Below, in pieces: positions 22,201 to 32,647 of a DNA stretch of 64,000 bases (positions are counted from its first letter, which is position 1; each line of letters begins with the position of its first letter). The stretch lies in contig NC_087082.1 of NCBI RefSeq assembly GCF_026151205.1, forward strand, positions 16,215,365 through 16,279,364, written 5' to 3'. The translations under genes were made by a program, and so were the position numbers. The notes beneath the pieces are model-generated. The model was not told where the DNA came from. It saw only the letters and a program-made list of their open reading frames with translations, and made no database searches. The stretch comes from Bolinopsis microptera (Eukaryota > Ctenophora > Tentaculata > Lobata > Bolinopsidae).

Positions 22201-25200
22201 ATATCGCAAAAACTCTCAAAGTTCAGCATACGACTTTTCTGAAACGGACGACAGTTCCAACGACAACGAGGAGCCGATATACGCTGTGGTGATCAAACCT
22301 CGGATCATATCTAAAAGTTTGGACCCCGCACAAGAAGACCTCAAGTTTGTGGAAGTGAAATCAGACTTTGGGTTCGGAGACTCAGTTGAGGAAGAAATAG
22401 AGCATGATGGAGCGCTAGAGGTGGGGACCTTGGAAGACAAGGTGGGGATCAGTGAGGGCGAGATGTATTGTCCAACCTCGGATTCAAGCTCTGGATGTCC
22501 AGCAAAAAGCCCTCGTCCAACAAAAAGAAGGCTGGAAGGTGAAGAAGTGGAAGGTAGAAATTGTGTGACCTCTTCTGACTTCATCTGAGTCCTAAATTGT
22601 CATCTTCTTACATTGAGAAACGTCGACAATCACTTATTCGACCCAAAAGTAAATCACTGTGCTCCTTTTTTATTATATTTCAATCACTGATAAACTGATT
22701 TTATTTTTACGTTACTGATTATATTTTGGTCATAGACTAGACGGCATAATCATGTCATAACCATGTCATAAGTTCATGGTTATGACGCCGGGCCTGTCTG
22801 AGATGGTTATGCCGTCGGGATTCTAGTCTATGCCCTATAATTTTGATTAATTCAATACCATACGGGGGAAAAATATTTGATAAATTCCTGATAAATGATT
22901 ATACCGTAACTAAGAACTATTCGTGGACTAGATGACATTACTGCAAGTTTTCGACATATCGTCCACTCAGCTCGAATATCCTAAATCGTACAATAATTTA
23001 TGGTTAGCAAATAGATATGGAAAACTATTTTTGGTTGGAGCAAATATACTGCTTTTAATATAGTACACCGTGCAGCTTAGTGCATGTTTATACTATACTA
23101 AATGTTTGTACTACTACCAAATGTTTGTGAAATCTGCTTGCTTTTTTTTCTTTTTTTTTTTCATGATGATTTTACTATTCCGTTAGCCGTAAAATTGCTG
23201 CAAAAGAGCCTAAAAGATTATCAATAGCTGCGTGTGTAAAGTTTGAGTGTTTCTGATTTTCTACTTTTTCGTATTAAAACTTGAATCTCGATGTTATTAG
23301 TCAGCTTCGATTACTGGTTTATTCTCTATTTGAAATCGACTATCCCTCTTCCAATTTCCTGAATTCATCAGATTCCTTGAATAAATTCCCACGGCAATTT
23401 TATAACCGCTATTTAAGTTGACCTTCAACATCTTCTGCTTAATAAGTTAATAGAAGTTTGAACACTATTAATCAGTCAAACTCCATGATCTCTATTTTTC
23501 TGTTTCAACCTTCTTCTTGTTTAATGTTTAACCGGGCTCTTGTTCAACTCTCTTCTTCAACCCTCTTCTTCAACCCTCTTCTCAACCTTCTATAAATAAG
23601 CCAAAAGTTTACAACGTAATATTATGTGAACGACCTCTTATGTATTACCTATTACTCCCTACCACTACTACTTCCTCTACCCCACCCCATCATATCACTC
23701 CCTTGTTACCTTGTCACTAATACCTCCTCTCTTGCCAGGACACAGTGCAGTGCCTGGGGTAGTGAACCGTGGGGCTGTTTCCAGCTCAGTTACTCGCAAC
23801 AGGAGCTTCACAATGGACCAGGGGCCGGGGATCATTCACACCCGACATGGAAGTAGGCAGGAACACTTGGAGGATAGACTCATGAGAAGCTGTTCGGGTA
23901 GGTTTATAATGCTGGAGTTTATAGACTCCTAGATATAGGATGAGACTCCTAGATATAGGATGAGACTCCTAGATATAGGATGAGACTCCTAGATAATAGA
24001 TATAGGATGAGACTCCTAGATATAGGTGAGACTCCTAGATATAGGATGAGACTCCTAGATATAGGATGAGACTCCTAGATATAGGATGAGACTCCTAGAT
24101 ATAGGATGAGACTCCTAGATATAGGATGAGACTCCTAGATATAGGATGAGACTCCTAGATATAGGATGAGACTCCTAGATATAGGATGAGACTCATAGAT
24201 ATAGGATGAGACTCCTAGATATAGGGTATTTAAAGCTCTGTTTAAAGTTACTGACGTATCCCTAAAGTGATTTATTCACATGAATTGCGAACATCATCCC
24301 AGCAATTCCAATATTTTTTACTCGGCTGGATTAGGTTTGCTGAACCTCCGTGATACGGCCAATTCTTTTAATATTTACCCTAGCATTGTGGATAAGATTG
24401 ACTGACTGTAGCTAGGGCGAGCAACCCACATCCATTCCATAAAACCCGTATCCTCAATAACCAATATCTAGGAAAAAACAAAATGAAAAAATCTCAGTCT
24501 GTAAAAGCTAGGTCCCCCATGAAACCTTCCCCGATCGGTGAGGCGTGTCACGTGACATTATATCTGATATCTTGGTCGTTATAATGGATTAATTGTATTG
24601 ATCATCATGGGACGACTCAATGCTCAATCGTTTTACCATGCTTTAGAATTTTGCTCATTCAATTACGTACAATTCATGATTTAGTAAAAGTGATTTAATA
24701 CGCTAATGTGTCCTGATGTAAAATGTAAGTCTGATATTTTGTATATTTTGTATATAACTGTTATGTATATTATGTAAAATTGTTTGGCACAATTTGTATA
24801 GAATACGGATGCAGATTGGGTCGGTGAACCGCAGATCGCTAATATCATACCACTTTTGCCTAGTTAAACCCTGATATTGCACTATAAACCCCTACTTTTG
24901 CCAAGTTAAACTCTGATATTGCACTATAAACCACTAGTTTTGCCAAGTTAAACCCTGATATTGCACTATTATAAACCCCTACTTTTGCCTAGTTAAACCC
25001 TGATATTTTACTTTAAAATTAAACCCCCACTTTTGCCAAGTTAAACCCTGATATTGCACTATTAAATATTATAAACCCCCCACTTTTTCTAACCAAATTC
25101 CAGACATGTTTTTCCCAGTTTCGGTGACCACCCCCAAGATGCAGCGGGGCGACAGAGACGATGCACGTGCTATGACGGTCAGCGCGGGGGTGTCAGGAGG

Positions 25201-26092
25201 CGCAGGGCCGCCGTCAGTGCCGCACAGAGCGCCGCCAGCACTGCCGCCTCGCACTCAGCGCCGCCGTGTAGAGGTGAGACAAGCAGCGGCTGAGCGTGTT
25301 ACAACTTGCATGGTGTGTTTCTGTCCTGTCAGGGATCTTACATATCAATCTTTCATATACCAATCTTACTTAATCTCACAAATAAACTCAATCTTACAAA
25401 TAGACTTAAATACATTTATTATCTTTTGCATCTGAATATTCTTTTAGTTTTTCTGATTGAAATTCTGGCATGTGCCTGATCACTCTGTATTGCCTTGTAC
25501 TGCAGACTTGCTAAGCCTTGAGGGTACTTGTACTGCAGACTTGCTAAGCCTTGAGGGTACTTGTACTGCAGACTTGCTAAGCCTTGAGGGTTATTGCCTT
25601 GTACTGCAGACTTGCTAAGCCTTGAGGGTTTGAAACAGTTAATATTATTCTAACGGGATGTTTCTGTTAAAATGTACCATATAGTAGGCTCCTTTTTCTC
25701 CAGGCAATGTACGACTGTGAAGCTGATGATATTGATGAGCTGAGTTTCAAGATAGGAGATATTATTGTGGTTGTAGAGGAGATAGACGACTCTTGGTGGG
25801 TGAGTTCCAATCTTTAACTTACACAGTGCTAGAGGGATACATTGTTACATTGTTACACTGTTACACTGTTACACTATTACACTGTTGCACTGTTACACTT
25901 TTACAGTGAATCAACCTTGAATCACTTAACAATTGTTCGATACTTGAGCTATCATTTAATTTGTTGACGAATATTTTTAGGGAACGCCAATTAAATCTCT
26001 CACTTCTTCAGTTCGGTATGATCGACGGTGACGACACTCGGAAGGGAATATTCCCGAAGAACTTTATTCGCCCCTACGAGGGTTCACGTTGA
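19280..26092 (+). CDS. C-terminal exons of an SH3-domain scaffold gene (ASAP-like)
   Basis: Seven exons with consistent GT-AG sites and phases: 19280-19446, 19662-19746, 20621-22538, 23739-23897, 25104-25273, 25704-25799 and 26012-26092 (TGA at 26090-26092). The product is Ser/Pro/Lys-rich and probably disordered, with a GRPPPPPPKY stretch, Lys-rich EKTKKEKKKPPKPKKKL, and repeated acidic tyrosine motifs (SAYAEFGDF, SIYCELGDVF, EPIYAVV) that could be phosphorylation-dependent docking sites. It ends in an SH3 domain across the last two exons: AMYDCEADDIDELSFKIGD, then DDSWW joined to FGMIDGDDTRKGIFPKNFI. The preceding PPALPPRTQRRRVE and the YDCEAD..DELSF..G signature resemble the C-terminus of ASAP-family Arf GTPase-activating proteins, which act in cytoskeletal and membrane signalling. 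No BAR, PH, ArfGAP or ankyrin exons were found upstream, so the family call is tentative; the SH3 call is firm. The first exon enters in phase 1, so coding exons are missing upstream. Exon 3 contains two frameshifts. Confidence 0.75.
20621..22538 (+). other. Large exon with two apparent single-base deletions
   Basis: The reading frame moves twice: at 20943-20958 (EAKT to NYSAQDPEGDIDDTD) and at about 21800-21880 (near KREVRR to SFDIAIESEYSCLGEI). Exon length is 1918 nt, whereas the flanking intron phases (1 in, 1 out) require a multiple of three, so exactly two added bases restore it. Both shifts have the sign of a one-base loss. The composition stays coding-like throughout, which argues against pseudogene decay and for sequence or assembly error, although recent disruption cannot be excluded. 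Confidence 0.75.
22731..22832. mobile_element. 102-bp hairpin MITE in an intron
   Basis: Terminal inverted repeat CATAGACTAGA/TCTAGTCTATG, followed inward by CGGCATAA(C/T)CAT and its complement ATGGTTATGCCG. The whole unit folds back on itself. It lies in intron 3 of the SH3 gene. Confidence 0.7.
23928..24228. repeat. 20-bp minisatellite (ATATAGGATGAGACTCCTAG)n
   Basis: About 15 near-perfect copies, starting just after the donor site of the exon ending at 23897 and lying wholly in the intron. Two copies have small indels near 23990-24030. Confidence 0.95.
24850..25085. repeat. ~43-bp minisatellite
   Basis: About five to six copies of a unit containing AGTTAAACCCTGATATTGCA and CCACTTTTGCC, ending just before the acceptor at 25101-25103. 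Expansion here would change the distance from the branch region to the acceptor. Confidence 0.9.
25490..25632. repeat. ~32-bp minisatellite
   Basis: Four copies of a unit containing GTACTGCAGACTTGCTAAGC and CTTGAGGGT, in the intron before the first SH3 exon. Confidence 0.9.
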
Positions 26093-26549
26093 CGAAACTT
26101 CAACATAGAACTACACTGTACTCCTAACACTGTATCCGGTGCAAATTAATACATTGTACATTGTACATTGTATTTTGTTGCAAATACACGTACTGAGGGT
26201 ATAACGGTGCAGTGAGTGGTGTACAGTGGATGGTTTTGACGAGCTACATTGCATTGCATGGTGGGAGTATGGTATACCATCTGTTGGACTGAGGCTTTTT
26301 GGGTGGTCTTGCGGAGGACTTTTCTTTTTAATTACTGAGACTGACCATGATGTATAGGTGAAATCACCGTGGTGAGGATATTGAAATCTTGGGATCTGCA
26401 AACATGTTGTAATTGTGTTTCTGATGCTATGATAAAAACACGATATTTCTTGACTTCTGCGTGACATGTCTGGTATGTTAACATGTGACTGTGTGTAGCC
26501 ACCGTTTTCCTTGCCCTTCCTTTATGTGTACGTTTATATTAATGTTTCC

Positions 26550-26555
26550 AATAAA
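26550..26555 (+). terminator. Polyadenylation signal of the SH3 gene
   Basis: Canonical AATAAA about 460 nt after the stop codon, followed by a T-rich stretch near 26583-26600. Inferred 3' end of the transcript. Confidence 0.55.
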
Positions 26556-26599
26556 TCCTTATGCTTCTGTTTGACACGCCCGTTTTTTCTCTCATTTTT

Positions 26600-28430
26600 T
26601 AAAATGGGCTGTTTCCCTGTTAAAACTAACGTTTTATTTTATATTGCAGAGTTGCAACAACTTTAGAACTAAATTTTGATGTAGCGCTATCCGATTATTA
26701 TTTCAATTATATACATGTGAGCAATTATTTGTACAGTTGACTTTATAGTAATACTCTGAAAATTACTCCGTCCCGTCTGGGCTATTGAGCAAACTTATTT
26801 CTTATTACGATGTTAACTATAATTCAGCAAAATTCACAATTGACAAGCTGGACAGTGTTCAATTGTGGACATTAAAGTTGATTTTATCCAAAGATGATAT
26901 ATTTTCCAATTTAACATCTGTGTAACCGTTTCGGAACCTCTATAATTTTGTTGGTTTTAAAATTAACATTAGTTGTTTAAAGTTGCCATCCAATTCACTC
27001 CTCCTCTGTTGTCAATATGCTGCCCTAAATGTACGCAGCGTATAAAATCGCGTGGTTTTCTCACAATTGGTGGTTCACTCACTGTTCACACAGAATCGAC
27101 CGACTGAAAGTTGTGCTGTCATTCACCGCCATTTGCCGTTCAACCTCACCATACATATCTTCTACTATGATAATTGCAAATAAATATTGCTACCTTTATA
27201 AGGGGTAACGGCAATTTCTTATATGAAATAACACAGAACAAACTGAGTTTAGAATAGTGTACCGTTAGACTTATCAAAAGGGCTCGACTCCTTGAATCAT
27301 TAGTTAGGAATGGTAAGAGTAATAAACCCTGTGAATAAATTTGTAACAAGTTTTTCGACAGGAATGTGTTGTCCATAGTCCCAGGAACCTAAAAATTTGT
27401 AGAGCAATTTTTCTCTAGGCACCCAACATGGCTTTAACCATGTTAGGCGTTTAACAATCGTCAAGATGCATCATTCAGTTTGGAGGTATGCTGTGCATTT
27501 AATTTTGTAGGTCGTAGGGGAGCTGAGGATGCAGAGATCTTGGGATATTAGTGGCTCTATATTCCTATCTTCCCCGTCGTTATTACATAGAATATAATTC
27601 ATTTATTAAACCATCACTTCATTATATATCATGATTGTAACTCTTCCATTTTCACATTTAGGCAAATTGAGTTTAATCCAATAGTAATTGCATATGACTG
27701 TTACCATAACTTACCATTACCAATACCATGATTACGACCCATGAAAACATTTTCACTTCAACCATAGTTGCTACTGAGTTTAACCATTAACAAGTGTTCC
27801 ACCACTTTCATAACAGCACATAATATGTAAATTTGTCAATATTTAGTTATTATATTCAGTCTCATCATAGGACTATTTTAGGGCCCTCTGCTTTTTGGAT
27901 AACTGTTTGCAGCGCATTCTAAATTGGTTTAACTTTGATAAGATTTAAATTTGAACTCGGACTTGAATTATGAATTCGTTAACTCGATTCCACATTTTGA
28001 TTTGTGTTCTTTTATATGAACTTTCTGTAATTTTAATTTCAAATGACCGTTTTAAGTCTACTCTTTGAATTTTAGTATTTTTATTTGTCTTCGATTCTAT
28101 GTAAATGGTATGATAACAAAATACAAATAAGGCGCTTTAGTAATTATTAGTAACCCTCCCTCCAACTTTAACCACAACCACCGTGCGACATACGTCAACT
28201 AAAGTGCTTTCCCTAAAATTAAATCACGAGCCCAATTAAACAAAATATTGTTAAAAGGCCCCATGCAAATTGCAAGGGTTCACAATCCCATCACAGTGCT
28301 GGCAAGCACGACCGGTGCATTTATTGTGGGTATACTATGTACCCCCTTTACTATTATACCCCCTTTACTATTATACCCCCTTTACTATTATATATTATAT
28401 TATACCCCCTTTGGTACACGTTACAAGCCT
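26600..28430. other. Intergenic stretch
   Basis: No supported gene. A short run of CCCCTTTACTATTATA repeats sits at 28340-28410. Confidence 0.35.
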
Positions 28431-28435
28431 CTTTC

Positions 28436-28499
28436 GTGCACGCGAAGCGTGCACTCCGGCCGGAGGCGGCGGCCGAAGGCCGCCGCCTCCGGCAGGAGT
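28436..28499. repeat. Two consecutive GC-rich hairpins with GAA triloops
   Basis: GTGCACGC-GAA-GCGTGCAC (28436-28454, perfect 8-bp stem). It is followed by a second hairpin whose arms 28459-28474 and 28478-28493 are exact 16-bp complements around GAA; the stem extends outward by five more pairs after one mismatch (ACTCC/GGAGT). A relative of the first hairpin with its flank occurs near 30830-30870 (CTCTCGTGCACGCGAAGCG). It is an island of very high GC in AT-rich DNA. Confidence 0.85.
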
Positions 28500-29439
28500 T
28501 TTTCAGGCATTAAGACTCATCGGAAGTCGTTCAGCAGATTTATTTTTAGTTCAAAACATTCTAATTTGATGTCAAAGATGACAGGAATAAAAAATAGTTA
28601 TGTTGAGATTTTTAAGAAATTTGCATAAAATACTCGCCAGCACTGTTATACGAAATTCGGTAAAAAACCCAAAATCGCCATATTCAGGTGCCTTAAAAAC
28701 CATGTTAAAATCAAGTTAGAGATCTGAAATTTTTCAGGGCGTCTAGACGTTGACCAAATCGACTGCAAAAAAAGTTTCAGCTTTTTAGCTTGCTCCTTCA
28801 TAAAGATATTCGTCATTGAAGTTTGTGCTTTTTTGAAGAATTATTTTATAAAAACGTCAATTTTGCGATTTAGTATTCTCTGGTGTTGGGCCATGCCTTG
28901 GGTTGTGGAGCTTAGTTCTGCTTCGTATAGGTATAAATTGTGCATTAGGCTAGTTTTAAAGTTAAAAATCGAAAAGTTGCACACGTGGGGACACGCCCAA
29001 ATTGATAGAAAATTGCTAAAATCACTGAAAATTGCTGTTTTCGTCATTTTCTGTCAACTTTAGAGTGCCATTGTGATTACAGTTCTTCTTGAAATACTTT
29101 GAAACTTTGCATGCTTATCAAATTATATATAAAACAATTACATGCAAAAATTTACGGCGATTCAATATTGGATGCGCACGCAACGTCCGCTCAAAGTTTG
29201 CACGTGCGAAAGGTGAGAATTTTGCTCATTCGTGATTTCCAACAAATTCTGCTTTGCCACGACAGTTTAATGTCATTATAAATGAATTTAATGCCAACTT
29301 GAATGAGTATTAAGTGGCATATTCAGTCAGTGATCGACCGATATGCTTACCTAAACACAAGGAAATGTTTTTAAAGGAAAAATTTCGAAATTTTTGAAAC
29401 TTCCTCCTTATTAATGAAGATATCAGTTTATATTGCGAC

Positions 29440-29477
29440 TTTATAAAGATATCAGTTTATATTGCGACTTTATAAAG
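29440..29477. repeat. Short tandem duplication
   Basis: AGATATCAGTTTATATTGCG with its flank is present twice in tandem, just before the foldback element. Confidence 0.7.
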
Positions 29478-29512
29478 TACCCTGACATTATAATCAAAAA
29501 GAGATGATATTT

Positions 29513-30028
29513 TACCAAAACCCATAATCATGGGTTAGGTAGAGTGGACCGCTGCCAGTGTCTCTCTTTCCCAAACAAAAGGAAATGATATTAATTTGAT
29601 TGACCGTTCTCAAATGCAAAATGATACCGAGAATGAAATCGGTCGCTCGCTTTTCCCATTCATTTACAATTGTATTTGTAATAGATTAAGAAGATCTACC
29701 CAAAGGCAGCTGTACTCGGCAATAAAGATTCAATAAACTTCAGCTAATTCAATAAGTAATAACTACCACCCTTACCCCGAAATACTAGGTATCGACCCGA
29801 ACGCAACCCAAAGAGATTTTTACAGCATCTGATTGATGTATCTAATCAATCGAAACTTATTACAATTCGTAAGCCGTGAATGAATGGGAAAAGCGAGCGA
29901 CCGATTTCATTCTCGGTATCATTTTGCATTTGAGAACGGTCAAGCAAATTAATATCATTTCCTTTTGTTTGGGAAAGAGAGACACTGGCAGCGGTCCACT
30001 CTACCCATGATTATGGGTTTTGGTAAAA
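29513..30028. mobile_element. Foldback element with ~150-bp terminal inverted repeats
   Basis: The left arm 29508-29663 (TTTTACCAAAACCCATAATC onward, through GTAGAGTGGACCGCTGCCAG and CGGTCGCTCGCTTTTCCCAT) is nearly an exact reverse complement of 29878-30028. The roughly 210-bp centre has no ORF of note. High arm identity suggests recent activity. The target duplication is ambiguous. Confidence 0.85.
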
Positions 30029-30234
30029 TAATATATATATTTATACCCATGGGCGCGATCAGATTTCGACCGTTCTGTGTATATTTGTAAATGCTGATTT
30101 TAATGGTAAGTATTTAAAGTTAAGGTGCACAAATTTGTACTTCAAATCTTTATTTATCTTCACAATTACTTTAAAACCAAAACTAACTCGAATCCTAAAG
30201 CATAAACAGCTCAAATATTATTGTTTTACTTACC

Positions 30235-30535
30235 TGGGGCTGGGTATCCTTGTATCACGTTGCGACCCCCACGGTCGTTTCACTATGGTGTATCATGTAT
30301 CGTCCTGACGATACAGGGGGAGCCGCGCACTTCGTGCGCGGCGGGTCATACAACGTATGACAAGGGTATCCCAGGCTATCATGTTCGAATAAAAATTCGG
30401 CGGAATGACAGGCTGAGCGCCGCCTAGTGGTAGTAAATTTGTAGGTTTATAACCTACCAGGACGCGCGCCGAGTTGGACTCGTCAAAGGTCCTAATATTT
30501 GGAACAAATATTTTACGAGTATCACCCGTTAAGAA
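30235..30535 (+). repeat. Hairpin-module repeat, most complete copy
   Basis: Ordered motifs: TATCACG..GACCCCCAC; CGATACAGGGGGA; hairpin GCCGCGCAC-TTC-GTGCGCGGC (30322-30342); hairpin GTCATAC-AAC-GTATGAC (30345-30361); GGAATGACAGGCTGAGCGCC; hairpin GTAGGTT-TAT-AACCTAC (30441-30457); CGAGT-TGG-ACTCG (30470-30482); and ACGAGTATCACCCGTTA. No ORF and no recognised transposon termini. Partial copies lie at 31433-31508, 31835-31966, 32024-32096, 32877-32980 continuing at 34074-34089, 34170-34260 and 45445-45542. It may be a SINE-like or structured non-autonomous element; its identity is not known to me. Confidence 0.7.
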
Positions 30536-31327
30536 TTATTTGATGCGCGGCCCAGCTAGCAGTGCATCGTGCAACAAATTATGACATGATCGATTTCTTG
30601 ATCTTCGGCTTCCTTGTTCACTTTTTCGAAGTTACTATCTACCTCCACATTTTGTAAAAATGTACACTGAAAATGAGATGCAGGACCGAGGTAGTCTTGA
30701 CATATGTTGCATGCCACTTTTCGCGCCGATATTTGGATACGAAACATGACATGTATTAAAGGTGGTATATAAATAAAAAACAATTTTCAAAAAGCGGGTA
30801 TTACTGATGTTTTAAGCATGCAATATTTATTGTTACACGTTGCATACCTCTCTCGTGCACGCGAAGCGCCGAAATTGGAAGTGCAAGCGTGCATTCTGTC
30901 CAGCCGGGCGCCGCGCGCGATCAAAAGGGCCGGTTGCAGCGTGTGTCAAAATATTTAATGCACGATAACCCATTTGACGAAGATGGCCTGTACTGTGATC
31001 ATATTTCATATTTGTTGTTTTTACACAACTTTTGTAATCATAGATACTGAATATATGACAGATATTTTAATATTTTTACTGCATAATGATTGACCATTGT
31101 TAATGGTTTGGCCCGGCGCGCGTTACTTCGTAGCACTTGCCATCGAGAAGAAAGCGGCGCGCGCTACTTCGAAGAAATTTAGACGAGTAACATCCGTCAA
31201 AATAATGATTACAAATGATTTTTTGTTTTTGCTTATTGTATGAAACATTCATGATTTGCAAATTATCTGCTAAAATTTTGTATCACGTCATGACCCCCAT
31301 TGCCCATTGTCGTTTTTACTAAGTGGT

Positions 31328-32031
31328 ATCGTGGCCAGTGACGTAATGAAGGGCCCCGCCGACCCTGCTGTGCAGGGGGGGGGGGGGGCCTTGATTCACG
31401 ATGTCAATCCTTCGCATCTCGCCGATCTGCATTGTATTACGTGGTGACCCCCACGCTACAGGGGAGCCGCGCACTTCGACGCGCAGGCGGGTCATACAAC
31501 GTATGACAAGATCTGCATACATGTGGTTGCGAGAAGATGCGCGGCGCAGCCCAGTAGTGCATCGCGCTACAAGGGGGCCCTTGTAATTTGTAAGTGTAGT
31601 TGCGCGTATGCAGATCGGCGAGATGCGAAGGATTGACATTGTGAATCAACAGTAGTGCATCGCTAAAATTTTAAGGGGCGCGCCAAATCACAAATCGTCC
31701 TTACAATTACGGTACTATCAAAACTGCGCGTTTTACTCTAGAAACACACTTTTTTAAAGATTTTACTATACCCGCGGCGTATCCACTAAAATCATTTAAT
31801 TTGTTCAATTTTAGGGAGGAGCGCCAACAGGGGGGCGCACGAGTGCGCGGCTCCCCCTGTATCGTCGAAACTCTACAGTGAAGCGACAGTGGGGGTCACC
31901 ACGTGATACAAAGCAACGCTACGCCACTGATTACTGGGCCGCGCTCAGCCTGTCATTCCGCCAAATCTTTATATTATTATGTTAATGAACATAATAGCCT
32001 GGGGTCCTCAGGTAACGCCACTGATCGCGGC
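31328..32031. mobile_element. hAT-type element with nested repeats
   Basis: Left end CAGTGACGTAATG at 31336; right end GTAACGCCACTG ending at 32023. Flanks ATCGTGGC (31328-31335) and ATCGCGGC (32024-32031) form an 8-bp target duplication with one mismatch. The interior (31665-31835) matches the complete family member at 45565-45852. A second CGCTACGCCACTG end at about 31917-31929, an inner foldback (31391-31651) and hairpin modules show later nested insertions or rearrangement. Confidence 0.6.
31391..31651. repeat. Inner foldback with ~45-bp arms
   Basis: Arms TTGATTCACGATGTCAATCC... (31391-31436) and its complement (31604-31651) share CTTCGCATCTCGCCGATCTG. The centre contains hairpin-module copy B. 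A related fragment, with CATCTCGCCGATCT, is at 47580-47630. Confidence 0.75.
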
Positions 32032-32647
32032 CACGATACAGCTGCGCACTGCCACTCGTGTGCGGCAGCTGGTATACAACGTATGACAACTAACATTTTA
32101 AAACCGCAAAAAAAATCTGGTGAGAGTTGGGTTACCTGGTGAGAGTTGGGTTATATCTTGGTGACAGTAATGGTTTTCAATGTTCATTTTAATGTCCGTT
32201 CATAATTTTGTCCGACAAGGTATTCAAGTCAAGAAGCTGGAAGAGAATGCCGCGCATGTTACCTGGTTGATAGACGTTGTATAAATTTTTCGCGAAGATA
32301 AGACTAAGAGGTATACAACGTGTCGATGTGGCAATTATGAATAACCTGGGGACCGCAGGCTTTTATATTCAATTTCATAAACACAAATTGAAGATATATA
32401 GCGGAATGACATAACAGGCTGAGCGCCGCTCAGTAAAATAGAAATATAAGCGGAGATGCACAAGAGGTTTGCATTTCCGATAACGAACAAGTTTCCCATC
32501 CAAGCTTTGCCATTACAAGCTTTAATTGCCAAACATTTTTTTCTGTTTGCGAAAAAAAAAACAACGATAATTGTATCAAAACAATCACAAATTTAACAAA
32601 TTAATTTCGACAAAAACTGAAAGATAAGAGTTCGCCAGTCCGGCCAC

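Noticed and set aside
23928..25632. CRISPR-like regularly spaced repeats
   Set aside because: These are direct tandem minisatellites without unique spacers, in eukaryotic introns.
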